From Bacteroidota bacterium (GTDB lineage: Bacteria > Bacteroidota > Bacteroidia > Cytophagales > Cytophagaceae), in contig JAEVZS010000029.1 in the NCBI GenBank assembly GCA_023392125.1, forward strand, positions 8,716-72,715: a stretch of DNA of 64,000 bases, in the 5' to 3' direction. The notes beneath the pieces are model-generated. The model saw only the letters and a list, made by a program, of their open reading frames with translations. It was not told where the DNA came from and made no database searches. Made by a program: the position numbers and the translations under genes. Within the stretch, counting starts at the first letter, position 1, and each line of letters begins with the position of its first letter. Of the stretch, positions 8,028 to 16,609 are shown piece after piece.

Positions 8028-9440
8028 ATGAAAAAATTGACAACCGTTCAAAAAGTATCCGATCTGTCAAGACTGAAATGCCTGCACTGCAATCATTCAC
8101 TACGCAGAGCAACATTCACTCATCGTACTATTCAATGCGGTCACTGCGGCGCCTCCTATCCTCTGGTTGGCCAGCTTCCTGCATTGTTCAGACAGCCGGA
8201 AGAAGCGCTGACCGCTACCTATATTTCCTATATCCGGTTTGAGTCCGAACAACAACGCCTTATCTCGGATCTGGACCGGCAGATGAAAACCAACCGGCAA
8301 CGCTCTCAGCTAACCGGACGACTGAAAGAAGCTATCGCACAGAATCTTTCCGTCATTGATACAGTACGCCTGGCGCTGGAACCTCTTTTCTCAGTCAGAT
8401 CAGTAGCTTCTGTCAGCAGCCAGAATGTACTGGCCTATTCAACCAGCCTGAACTACCTGCGCCGAGACTGGTGCCGCCTGCCCGAGTGCGAGCGTGAAAT
8501 CCGCATCATCAGAGACACACTTGCCACTGTGCTCAATGACTCGCTGAAAGACAGAGATCTGGCTGTATACATGGGTGCAGGCATGGGAAGAATAGCATGG
8601 GAATTTTCACATATATTCGGGCAATCGGTCGCCATCGACAATTCCATCGCCATGGGCTTCAATTTTTACCGGCTACAGCAAGAGTCACTTTCTTTTTATG
8701 AGGTCAATATCAAAAGAGCTTTTTGCACGGAAGACATGGTCAGAATGCTGGAAGCACGGATTCCCGCCTCCGGTCCGGGTGCTCCTGAAATATTGTATAT
8801 CGCAGGCAATGCGCTTGATACCCCCCTTCCCGACGCTTCTGTATCTTCTGTAGTATCGGTGTACTTTACAGATGTCTTTCCACTTCGTCTGTATCTGAAA
8901 GAAATCAGAAGAATTCTGAAGCCCGGTGGGCTGTTTGTCCATTTCGGACCACTTGAATACCATTTTGAAGAAACAGCAGATATGCTGTCTGCTGAGGAAA
9001 TACGGACTGTATTTGAATCAACAGGTTTCGATATTCTGAAAGATGAAGAGGTACATACGACCAATCTGGAATCGGCCGTATCGATGCTGTCTGTGCAGTA
9101 CCGAAACTGGTTTTTCGCAGCCCGTCGCCGGACCACCTCTGCTGCCGGTCGCCGGCTCATGCTCCATCCGGAACTATCATATATCAAAGAAGCACCGATA
9201 TATCCACCGGAATCAGAGGAAGAGTTGTATATCACCGATCCTTCCGGACACAAACATCTGATTACTCCTCCCGTGCTGGCTCTGCTGCAACTGATCGACG
9301 GAACAACATCCGCAGAAGAGCTTATCCGGAAGTTTCGTCAGGAATACAACACGGACGCTGTGCAGGAAAGCAGGATACACAGTATACTGGATACCTTTGC
9401 TGCTGCCGGAATCATTACTACTGCTGCTCCGCCCCTCTGA
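8028..9440 (+). CDS. Zinc-ribbon/methyltransferase/PqqD-like fusion, probable RiPP tailoring enzyme
   Basis: 470 residues in three parts. Residues ~15-50 form a Trm112-like zinc ribbon (Cys18, Cys21, Cys37, Cys40). Residues ~90-380 form a SAM methyltransferase whose motif I is YMGAGMGRIAWEF (from residue 181), followed by AIDNSIAMGFNFY; this resembles the N2227/carnosine N-methyltransferase family more than standard small methyltransferases. Residues ~400-470 (LITPPVLALLQLIDGTTSAEELIRKF...) read as a PqqD-like winged helix, the RiPP recognition element that binds leader peptides. It converges on the dehydratase C-part gene, overlapping it by 23 nt, and shares the paired operator at 7966-8019. 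I infer a peptide methyltransferase acting on the lanthipeptide; the methylated residue is unknown. Confidence 0.75.
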   Translation: MKKLTTVQKVSDLSRLKCLHCNHSLRRATFTHRTIQCGHCGASYPLVGQLPALFRQPEEALTATYISYIRFESEQQRLISDLDRQMKTNRQRSQLTGRLKEAIAQNLSVIDTVRLALEPLFSVRSVASVSSQNVLAYSTSLNYLRRDWCRLPECEREIRIIRDTLATVLNDSLKDRDLAVYMGAGMGRIAWEFSHIFGQSVAIDNSIAMGFNFYRLQQESLSFYEVNIKRAFCTEDMVRMLEARIPASGPGAPEILYIAGNALDTPLPDASVSSVVSVYFTDVFPLRLYLKEIRRILKPGGLFVHFGPLEYHFEETADMLSAEEIRTVFESTGFDILKDEEVHTTNLESAVSMLSVQYRNWFFAARRRTTSAAGRRLMLHPELSYIKEAPIYPPESEEELYITDPSGHKHLITPPVLALLQLIDGTTSAEELIRKFRQEYNTDAVQESRIHSILDTFAAAGIITTAAPPL

Positions 9441-10410
9441 GGCGGGCATTTTCTTTTACGCTTCGCCCGATTAGATAGGCTATATAGGATTCTTCACGGT
9501 TGAGTATACCCAACCGGTTATTCATCATATGAATATAGCTTTCCAGAACAGCACTGATCGTTTCCTCTGCGCCAGACCGTTCGCCGGTGACATGCAGTCT
9601 GCCCGCAACATACAGTTCATGAAGCTGCGTATATACTTTTTTCATTCCGTCAATCCACCGGTTCATCCAGGCTTCTTCAAATGCTTGTCCGGAGCACAAA
9701 GCATCCCAAAGCTCCCCGACATACGTGACATAGAAATTTCTGTGCTGTTCAAACCGGGCCGCATACAGGAGCAGCACATTCTCCCGGTGCTGATACCTGC
9801 TGTCAGGCTCCGCAGTCACAAGCCAGGCCTGAGCATTGGGCAGCCAGGCTCTGCAAATGGTATCGCTCAGCGCTACAACTTTTTCCGGGGTACAACCACA
9901 GGCATACATCAGCGCAAGCTGAAGCTGTATGGCTATTCCGGTCAGTCGCTGATAATCGTATGGATAAGCACAAAGAATATCCAGCGCTACCCGGGATGAC
10001 AGTTCAAACTGCTGCTCTGCCACTTTCATGCCGGCAAGTCCACCGTAGCGCTCAATCTCCGGTTCATAAGGCATAAACTGAACGGAATTGTTCGGTGCCC
10101 ATTGCGAGGCATCTCTGTACTGATCCAGTCGGAAGTTGCGGCCTCTCACAGAAGGTTTGTTGTGGTAATAGGCTTCAAAAAAAGCCTCCAGCTCCGGCTT
10201 CAGCACCGTTTCTATAAGAGTCTCGTCACCCCTCAATCTCAGCCGGATATGGGTGCCTTTTTCCCAGTAACGTATAAAAAAAAACTGTACGGAAAGTTCC
10301 CGGTCCATTACGCTACGGATAAACGGATCTACCGCATCCCGCAAAAAGCCATGCAGATCCTCCGCATAGTACAGACAGGCTGAAAGCCATATGAGATGAT
10401 CATTCCTCAT
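9418..10410 (-). CDS. Lantibiotic dehydratase C part (SpaB_C/thiopeptide-type, elimination domain)
   Basis: 330 residues; ATG 10410 was chosen because it starts the conserved HLIWLSACLYY segment and overlaps the upstream dehydratase stop by 11 nt. The pattern FFIRYWEKGTHIRLRLRG is the hallmark of the SpaB_C/thiopeptide-type biosynthesis domain. In class I lanthipeptide synthesis this domain eliminates glutamate from glutamylated Ser/Thr to give dehydroalanine or dehydrobutyrine. In NisB it is the C-terminal part of one chain; here it is a separate gene directly after the N part, as in the split dehydratases of pinensin clusters. Its 3' end overlaps the convergent methyltransferase gene. Confidence 0.88.
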   Translation of the reverse strand: MRNDHLIWLSACLYYAEDLHGFLRDAVDPFIRSVMDRELSVQFFFIRYWEKGTHIRLRLRGDETLIETVLKPELEAFFEAYYHNKPSVRGRNFRLDQYRDASQWAPNNSVQFMPYEPEIERYGGLAGMKVAEQQFELSSRVALDILCAYPYDYQRLTGIAIQLQLALMYACGCTPEKVVALSDTICRAWLPNAQAWLVTAEPDSRYQHRENVLLLYAARFEQHRNFYVTYVGELWDALCSGQAFEEAWMNRWIDGMKKVYTQLHELYVAGRLHVTGERSGAEETISAVLESYIHMMNNRLGILNREESYIAYLIGRSVKENARLRGAEQQ

Positions 10411-13114
10411 ACCATTGAAAAACAAATTCGGTAACGTATTGCTCTTTACCATCCGGACTCAGCAGCTGCCGGCTGGCCGGAAGCATTTCGGAAACTACAA
10501 GAAAACGCGGCACTTTGCGCAGCATCTTCTCAAACAGGCCGATCAGCAAGGGGTTTTTAAAAGAAATATATTGCGGCTTGTAATCGTCTTTACCGATGTT
10601 TCTCTTTTCTTCCACGGACAGTGCCGCGTACTCCGCACTGGTCGTTACTGACACAAATACTTCTTCCGGTATCGCATGCAGTTGCCTCCATTCCTCCAGT
10701 CTTGCCAGATAATCCCAATCCTGTTCCTGACTATTCCGGTATGGCAGGGCTTTCTGTGCGATCTTCCACGATTTTCGTTGCAGAATCAATGTATCTTCGT
10801 ACACAATTCTGGGTACCACCAGCACATCGGTCAGCTCCCGGTTTTCATACAGATGCAGATTGATGGCTCTGGTCAGCGGAGTAGTATAGATATAGGCAGC
10901 CGGCGAAAAACGTTCGAGCAGCTGAAAAAACGGAGACCGGGTATTGATATTCTGAAGCCCCAGATCGAATATACGGACCACCTGTCCCGAAGAGGCATGA
11001 ATGAGTTTCAAGGCCTGTTGTTCCTGATCGGCAGTAACCAGAATATCACCAGCCTGCAACTGCTTTTCTCCTGACAGATTACCATGGCCTTCGGGAACCG
11101 CTATTTCATACTCAAGCAATGGCGGATGCAGATTGGCATTAAAATACGACGCGTCGGTATTTTCGGCCATCAGGCTGCCTGCTCCGATCCGGCTGTTCCA
11201 TATGCGCAGCTGTTCGGTAATTTCTGCGGGAAACAGATGCAGAAACCTGCCCGTAAGCTTGCCGTAACCGGGAAAAGTTGCATTGACTACTGCCTTTACA
11301 ATCGGACTACCTTCGTCCGTTTTGTCTTCATACAATTGTAAAAAAACGCCCAGTGACGTTGCTTCCCTGTCACTGTATTTATCCGGAAAAAGCCTGTCTG
11401 CCTCCATCAGATCTGCTTGGCGGATATGCACTTCATGCAAAGGATCCGGGTTTCTTCGTATTACATACTCTGCAATAGATCTGCTCCAGACCTCATTCAT
11501 CCGGTCCCGCTGCTCAGCAGCTTCACTTAAGCCCTCTATCGATCCTGTATGCTTGTTTCTTGCCGGTATTTCTACATCTTTATAGTACGATTCATAAAAG
11601 GTGAGCAGAGGAATAGTATCTTCTTTTCCGTACTTCTTTAGAAAATAGCGATACATTCGTTCCTTGCCACGACGCTGCACCTCAAAGCGTTTGAGGGTAT
11701 GCAGCAACTTTTCCAATTGACCTATCAGCGGTCTCACCCTGGGTCCGGCTATCTGAAACGGCTGCTTCCAGGTTGTGTCTTCATAAAAAAGATGCTCCGG
11801 AGTATACTGAAAGTCCAGCGAGGTAATCTTTCTGAACGCAGCATCTCCTGTATCAGTCACATCCTTTGCCACTACATCCTCTTTCATCCTGTCCAATATC
11901 TGTGTACAATAGCTGCGAAAAGCCTGATAGGTTTCTGCCTGAATCCCTTTTCGTCGCTCCGTCGAAGCCTCTGCATACTCCTCTGCTGCTTTTCTCATCT
12001 GCCCAAGCAGGTCCGTTAGCTCACGTACTACAGGCTGATCTATACCTGAATCCCGGAAAAACCGGGACAATCTGATATCCCAATCAGGGTCAGTACCTGA
12101 TACGGGGATATTCCATTCCAGAAATCCGTATCCGAGCAACTGTAAAAGATAGTCGCCAGCCTCTTCCAACGATGCATCCAGATGTTCCTGCACCAGTATA
12201 CCGGACAGTTGCCGCACAGAAACCGGCTTATCCGCAGTATGAATCAGTTCAGTAATCAGCTCCCTGAGCGGATGCAGCGGTATGCGCTGAAACGATTCGG
12301 TATTGTGATGATTGGTCAGAAAACAGTAATTCGCTCCGTCTTTGCGGACAGAGGGATTGAGCCGTACAGGCAAGTGTACGGAGACTTCCGGCATGCGGAT
12401 CAGCAGCTCTTTGAGATAGGCATAGAGGTAATTATTGAGCCGGATATGACTGGCGATACCGCCTGTCTCTCCTTCTGCCGGAAGCAGTGTACAGGCACTA
12501 TCTTCCGACAGCGTGGCTGCAGCCAGGCTGGTAAACGTACTGAAGGGAGATGTCTTGGCATACATTCTTGTCACATATTTGAGAAGGCCGGTTTCCGCCT
12601 GCTGTGTTTTCTTGTTGCGCTCTCCTCTGCCGGAAAGCAGATAAGTGTCTATGTTACTCAGCAATGAATTGCTGGACAGCAAGAGCCCTTTTCTCAGTTT
12701 TTCATTTTCCGCCAGGCTGTAAAGATGCTGCCGGCTTTGCTCATAGTCGTTCTGCAACATCTGTTCACCCCGGCGCCTCAGTGTTTCTACCATTCTGAAT
12801 AGCTCCCGATACCCGGCCAGCAGGTGCTCGATGTCTGCCGCGAAACGACTTTGCGGAATAACCCGGATCTCCGGCATACGATGGTTGTATATCGCTCTTC
12901 GCAAGCTGATCAGGTCTTGCTTTGCATCGCTGTCCGATACTTCCGGAATAGCCTTGTACAGCAACTCACCCAGATTATTGCTGATCATCCGTAGTTGTTT
13001 TTGAGCAGCAATATAACGGGTCAGCAATTCACCGGCATCCCGCAGTTCCATGCTACACAGGTCCTGTACAGGTCCGCCTGCCACACGAATCAGCGTGTAA
13101 GGAAAAATTTTCAT
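10400..13114 (-). CDS. lanB: Lantibiotic dehydratase N part (glutamylation domain)
   Basis: 904 residues of the Lant_dehydr_N family. Recognisable segments are the N-terminal PYTLIRVAGGPVQDL, the TSPFSTFTSLAAATL motif near residue 190 and the C-terminal LVVPRIVYEDTLILQRKSWKI region with PRFLVVSEM. The family uses glutamyl-tRNA to glutamylate Ser/Thr of the precursor. The polypeptide lacks the SpaB_C elimination domain, which is encoded by the overlapping next gene. It follows the HlyD adaptor by 7 nt. An N-terminal leader-binding winged helix is expected from NisB but I cannot delineate it by eye. Confidence 0.9.
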   Translation of the reverse strand: MKIFPYTLIRVAGGPVQDLCSMELRDAGELLTRYIAAQKQLRMISNNLGELLYKAIPEVSDSDAKQDLISLRRAIYNHRMPEIRVIPQSRFAADIEHLLAGYRELFRMVETLRRRGEQMLQNDYEQSRQHLYSLAENEKLRKGLLLSSNSLLSNIDTYLLSGRGERNKKTQQAETGLLKYVTRMYAKTSPFSTFTSLAAATLSEDSACTLLPAEGETGGIASHIRLNNYLYAYLKELLIRMPEVSVHLPVRLNPSVRKDGANYCFLTNHHNTESFQRIPLHPLRELITELIHTADKPVSVRQLSGILVQEHLDASLEEAGDYLLQLLGYGFLEWNIPVSGTDPDWDIRLSRFFRDSGIDQPVVRELTDLLGQMRKAAEEYAEASTERRKGIQAETYQAFRSYCTQILDRMKEDVVAKDVTDTGDAAFRKITSLDFQYTPEHLFYEDTTWKQPFQIAGPRVRPLIGQLEKLLHTLKRFEVQRRGKERMYRYFLKKYGKEDTIPLLTFYESYYKDVEIPARNKHTGSIEGLSEAAEQRDRMNEVWSRSIAEYVIRRNPDPLHEVHIRQADLMEADRLFPDKYSDREATSLGVFLQLYEDKTDEGSPIVKAVVNATFPGYGKLTGRFLHLFPAEITEQLRIWNSRIGAGSLMAENTDASYFNANLHPPLLEYEIAVPEGHGNLSGEKQLQAGDILVTADQEQQALKLIHASSGQVVRIFDLGLQNINTRSPFFQLLERFSPAAYIYTTPLTRAINLHLYENRELTDVLVVPRIVYEDTLILQRKSWKIAQKALPYRNSQEQDWDYLARLEEWRQLHAIPEEVFVSVTTSAEYAALSVEEKRNIGKDDYKPQYISFKNPLLIGLFEKMLRKVPRFLVVSEMLPASRQLLSPDGKEQYVTEFVFQWYEE

Positions 13115-13121
13115 AATCCGA

Positions 13122-14417
13122 TCATGTTAAAGAGTTTTTGAGCAGCTTTCTGAGTTTATTAAAAATCCTGTCCAGAATACTCAGTTGCTCGGTAATAATT
13201 TCGACACTGCCCTTCATTTCCGGCTTAAAATCAAGCTGCCGGTTGTAGCTGGTATATAATCCGCCGGTCAGCGCTACAGTGATCTTGTATTTGTTTTCTC
13301 TGGCAACAGGCGCTATCGATACAACGCTGCCCATCAGCTGCCCATACTGCTCGTGGGGATAATCATAGACCTGAATCCTTGCTTTCTGTCCCTGGCGTAT
13401 CTTGCCCAGACCGTCTGATGACAGATAGACAACACCACTCAGCTCCCGTCCCGATGGCACAATCGCAAACAGCTCTTCACCAGCAGCTACATACTGGTTA
13501 TCAGACCAGTTACTAAGGAAGGACACTTCACCGCTTACCGGCGCTTTGAGAAGATAGTTTTGCTCCCACTGGTTGATCAGGTTCCGGATATTGTTAATAA
13601 TGTGCTGGGCTGTGAGAATATAACCGCGTTTCTGCTCACTGTATTCATACTCCATATCCAGCAGCATTTTTCTGCTTTCCATAAGCAGGACCTGATGATC
13701 TGCCAGCGAACGATTGATGCTTTCATACTCCCGCTGCTTCTGGAGCCACAGATCCTCTGTGTTTTTAAACTCCATTTTACTGATTACTCTGCCTGCATAC
13801 AGCTCCTTGTCCGTTTCGTATCGTTCCTCCGAGTTTTTCAGTTCCAGCCGGGCCAGGGCAAGCTGCTTTTGTATAATGCCGGTCAGTGTATGATAGTTTT
13901 CGATCTGTTCCCGTAAATTGCTTATTCTGGCTGTATAATAAGCTGTACTCAGAAATACCTGAAAATCCTTGCACGCTTTACGCAGACTGTTGTATTCCTG
14001 CTGCATTTCTCCGGCGATAAGCTCCCTATCGAGCCAGTCCGCACTATATTGTTCGGGGTTTTCGTAAAAAGCGTCAAACCCCGCAACCAGGCTGTTCAAA
14101 AAAACGATATTGTCCGCAGCGCTCGGATTTTCCATTTCCGCAAGAACATCTCCGGCTTTTACATACTGCCCCTCATGTACATAGATCTGACGTATCCTGC
14201 CGCTGCTGCGTACCACTGCTTTTGCCGGTGGGACCTTTGTCGTCAGCATTATTTCGCCGGCAATCACATCGGGATAGTACACGAAAGAAGAAATAAGCAG
14301 TACAATCAGTATAGCCGTCAGTACAGTGGCGATACCCCAGCGTACAATCCATGAGGGCACAGTCCCCATGATTTCCTGCACCTCTTCACTTCTCAGTTCT
14401 ATAGTTTCCTTTGTCAT
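13122..14417 (-). CDS. HlyD-family membrane-fusion adaptor
   Basis: 431 residues: a short cytoplasmic N-terminus, one transmembrane helix (about 25-50, IATVLTAILIVLLISSFVYY), a biotinyl-lipoyl-like segment (VVRSSGRIRQIYVHEGQYV, then GDVLAEM), a long coiled coil (~130-290), the returning lipoyl half (LLKAPVSGEVSFL) and a beta-barrel region. This is the periplasmic adaptor of a type I-like export system. It overlaps the ABC transporter gene by 4 nt (ATGA). No TolC-like outer-membrane partner is encoded nearby, so a channel from elsewhere in the genome must be used. Confidence 0.92.
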   Translation of the reverse strand: MTKETIELRSEEVQEIMGTVPSWIVRWGIATVLTAILIVLLISSFVYYPDVIAGEIMLTTKVPPAKAVVRSSGRIRQIYVHEGQYVKAGDVLAEMENPSAADNIVFLNSLVAGFDAFYENPEQYSADWLDRELIAGEMQQEYNSLRKACKDFQVFLSTAYYTARISNLREQIENYHTLTGIIQKQLALARLELKNSEERYETDKELYAGRVISKMEFKNTEDLWLQKQREYESINRSLADHQVLLMESRKMLLDMEYEYSEQKRGYILTAQHIINNIRNLINQWEQNYLLKAPVSGEVSFLSNWSDNQYVAAGEELFAIVPSGRELSGVVYLSSDGLGKIRQGQKARIQVYDYPHEQYGQLMGSVVSIAPVARENKYKITVALTGGLYTSYNRQLDFKPEMKGSVEIITEQLSILDRIFNKLRKLLKNSLT

Positions 14418-16609
14418 CCGTTTCCGAGTTCGAGCTGGTTCTTTACCAGGTTAAAATAAGCACCCTTGCGTGCAGCCAGCTCATGGTGCGTACCTTTCTC
14501 AATCACCCTCCCCTGATCCAGCACCACAATCTGATCCGCATTTTTCACCGTACTCAGCCGATGGGCAATCACTACGGCTGTCCTGCCCTTAAAAAAAGCA
14601 TCCAGATTTTTCATGATAATCTTTTCATTGTTTGCATCCAGCGCACTGGTAGCCTCATCAAAAAAGATAAATTCGGGATCTTTATAAACCGCACGCGCTA
14701 TAAGCAGGCGCTGCTTTTGACCGCCACTCATACCTACACCGTTTCTGCCGATCATGGTATGAAAACCCAGCGGCATAGAATCCACAAAATCCCGAATATT
14801 GGCGGTATGTACCGCGTGGAGCAAACGCTGCCGGTCGGTAGCTTCTCCGCTGACTGCCACATTTTCGGCCACTGTATCTGAAAAAATATACCCCTCCTGC
14901 ATCACTGCTCCGCACTTTTCTCTCCATACCCTGGATGCGATATTGTCCAGATGAATACCACCCACCCTGATTTCGCCGGAAACAGGCGTGTAAAACTTCA
15001 GAAGCAGCTTCATCAGCGTAGTTTTTCCGCTGCCGCTGGCTCCGACGATGGCAGTGACCTTGCCATAGGAAATATCCAGGTCCAGATTGCGGATCACCAG
15101 CTCCGGGCTTCCGGGATAGCCAAAGCAAAGGTCACGTATCCGTATATCCAGCGTCTCCGGCAGTATGGCGACTTTAGGTACATGGTCATCTTCTTCGTTT
15201 TGGGCGCTGTGTATTTCCTCCAGCCTCTCCATACTGATTCTGGCATCCTGTACAGAGCGGATCATCGTAATCAGTTGCAGTATGGGCCCATTGAGCTGAC
15301 CGATCATATACGATACCGCCATCATCATTCCCAGTGTAATCTCGCCTTCTATAACCAGTCTGGCCGAAAAGAAGGTAATAATGATATTTTTGATCTCATT
15401 GATAAAAAGTGATCCGCCCTCCTGCGCCTGTTTCAGGGCAAGACTTTTTACGCTGACCTTAAAGAGCCTTGCTCTGGTGCGCTCCCATTTCCAGCGGCGG
15501 GGCAGCTCGGCATTATGGAGCCTGATTTCCTGTATGCCATTGACCAGCTCGATCAGATTGCTGGTATTTTCACCGGAATGATCAAAACGCTTGTAATCCA
15601 GCGTACGCCGCTTTTCGAGGAATATGAAAATCCAGACAAAATAAAGAATGCTGCCTGCCATAAAAATCAGGAAAATCTGCATATTGTACAGAGCAATCAC
15701 AAAACCATAGGTACTGATCGTCACTGCTGCAAAAAACAGATCAATCACTGTGGTAGTCAGAAAGTACTCGATACTGTTGTGATCATATATCCGCTGGAGT
15801 ATGTCGCCTGTATGTTTCCGTTCAAAAAACGACATGGGCAGCTTCATGATTTTGATCAGAAAATCGGAAATCACGGCAATGTTTATTCTGGTTCCCAGAT
15901 GCAGGATAATCCAGTTGCGGATAAAGTCTACGGCTGTGCGCCCTGCAAAAAGCATAATCTGTGCTACCAGGATCAGATAGACAAAGCTCATATCCTGATT
16001 GGCAATACCCACATCAACAACCGACTGGGTAAGAAAAGGAAATACGAGCTGCAGGATACTTACGGCAATTACTCCCAGAAACAACTGTATGATCAGGTTT
16101 TTGTAGTTGACCAGATACTTGAGCAGGAAGCGCATATTGAAGCGCTGCTTGTCCTTATCATCTTCCTGCTCATGAAAACCAGGTGTCGGTTCGAGCAAAA
16201 GCAGTACCCCTTCTTCCGTATCGGATGCACCACCGGTCCATCCTTTGATAAACTCCTCCCGGGTATAGACCGCCTTGCCAAATGAGGGATCTGCCACATG
16301 TACCTTAGAAGCGCTTGCTTTGTAAACGACTACATAATGATTACCCATCCAGTGAGCAATACAGGGCAGCGGCACTTCGCCATGCAGCTGACGAAAATCC
16401 GAGCGGATAGCCAGCGACCGGAAACCTGTTTTTTCGGCCAGTATGCTCAGCCCGTTTACAGACAAACCAATACGGGATATTTCACTGATTTCTTTCAATC
16501 TTCGGAGTGATATGCTTTTGCCATACCGCTTTGCGATCATACGCAGGCAGGTCGGACCACAGTCGGCCGTATCATGCTGACGAAAAAAAGGGAAACGGTC
16601 AATGATCAT
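14414..16609 (-). CDS. C39-peptidase-containing ABC exporter (bifunctional maturation/secretion)
   Basis: 731 residues in three parts. Residues 1-~135 are a C39 double-glycine peptidase with Cys17 (DCGPTC), His91 (GNHYVVVY) and Asp107 (VADPSF). Residues ~165-450 are a six-helix ABC membrane domain. The C-terminal ATPase has Walker A GASGSGKTT, signature MSGGQKQR, Walker B FIFFDEATSALD and the H-loop VIAHRLSTV. All catalytic residues are present. It should cut the leader after a Gly-Gly/Ala/Ser site and export the modified peptide across the inner membrane with the HlyD adaptor. The start codon overlaps the stop of the LanC gene, so production is translationally coupled. Confidence 0.93.
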   Translation of the reverse strand: MIIDRFPFFRQHDTADCGPTCLRMIAKRYGKSISLRRLKEISEISRIGLSVNGLSILAEKTGFRSLAIRSDFRQLHGEVPLPCIAHWMGNHYVVVYKASASKVHVADPSFGKAVYTREEFIKGWTGGASDTEEGVLLLLEPTPGFHEQEDDKDKQRFNMRFLLKYLVNYKNLIIQLFLGVIAVSILQLVFPFLTQSVVDVGIANQDMSFVYLILVAQIMLFAGRTAVDFIRNWIILHLGTRINIAVISDFLIKIMKLPMSFFERKHTGDILQRIYDHNSIEYFLTTTVIDLFFAAVTISTYGFVIALYNMQIFLIFMAGSILYFVWIFIFLEKRRTLDYKRFDHSGENTSNLIELVNGIQEIRLHNAELPRRWKWERTRARLFKVSVKSLALKQAQEGGSLFINEIKNIIITFFSARLVIEGEITLGMMMAVSYMIGQLNGPILQLITMIRSVQDARISMERLEEIHSAQNEEDDHVPKVAILPETLDIRIRDLCFGYPGSPELVIRNLDLDISYGKVTAIVGASGSGKTTLMKLLLKFYTPVSGEIRVGGIHLDNIASRVWREKCGAVMQEGYIFSDTVAENVAVSGEATDRQRLLHAVHTANIRDFVDSMPLGFHTMIGRNGVGMSGGQKQRLLIARAVYKDPEFIFFDEATSALDANNEKIIMKNLDAFFKGRTAVVIAHRLSTVKNADQIVVLDQGRVIEKGTHHELAARKGAYFNLVKNQLELGNG

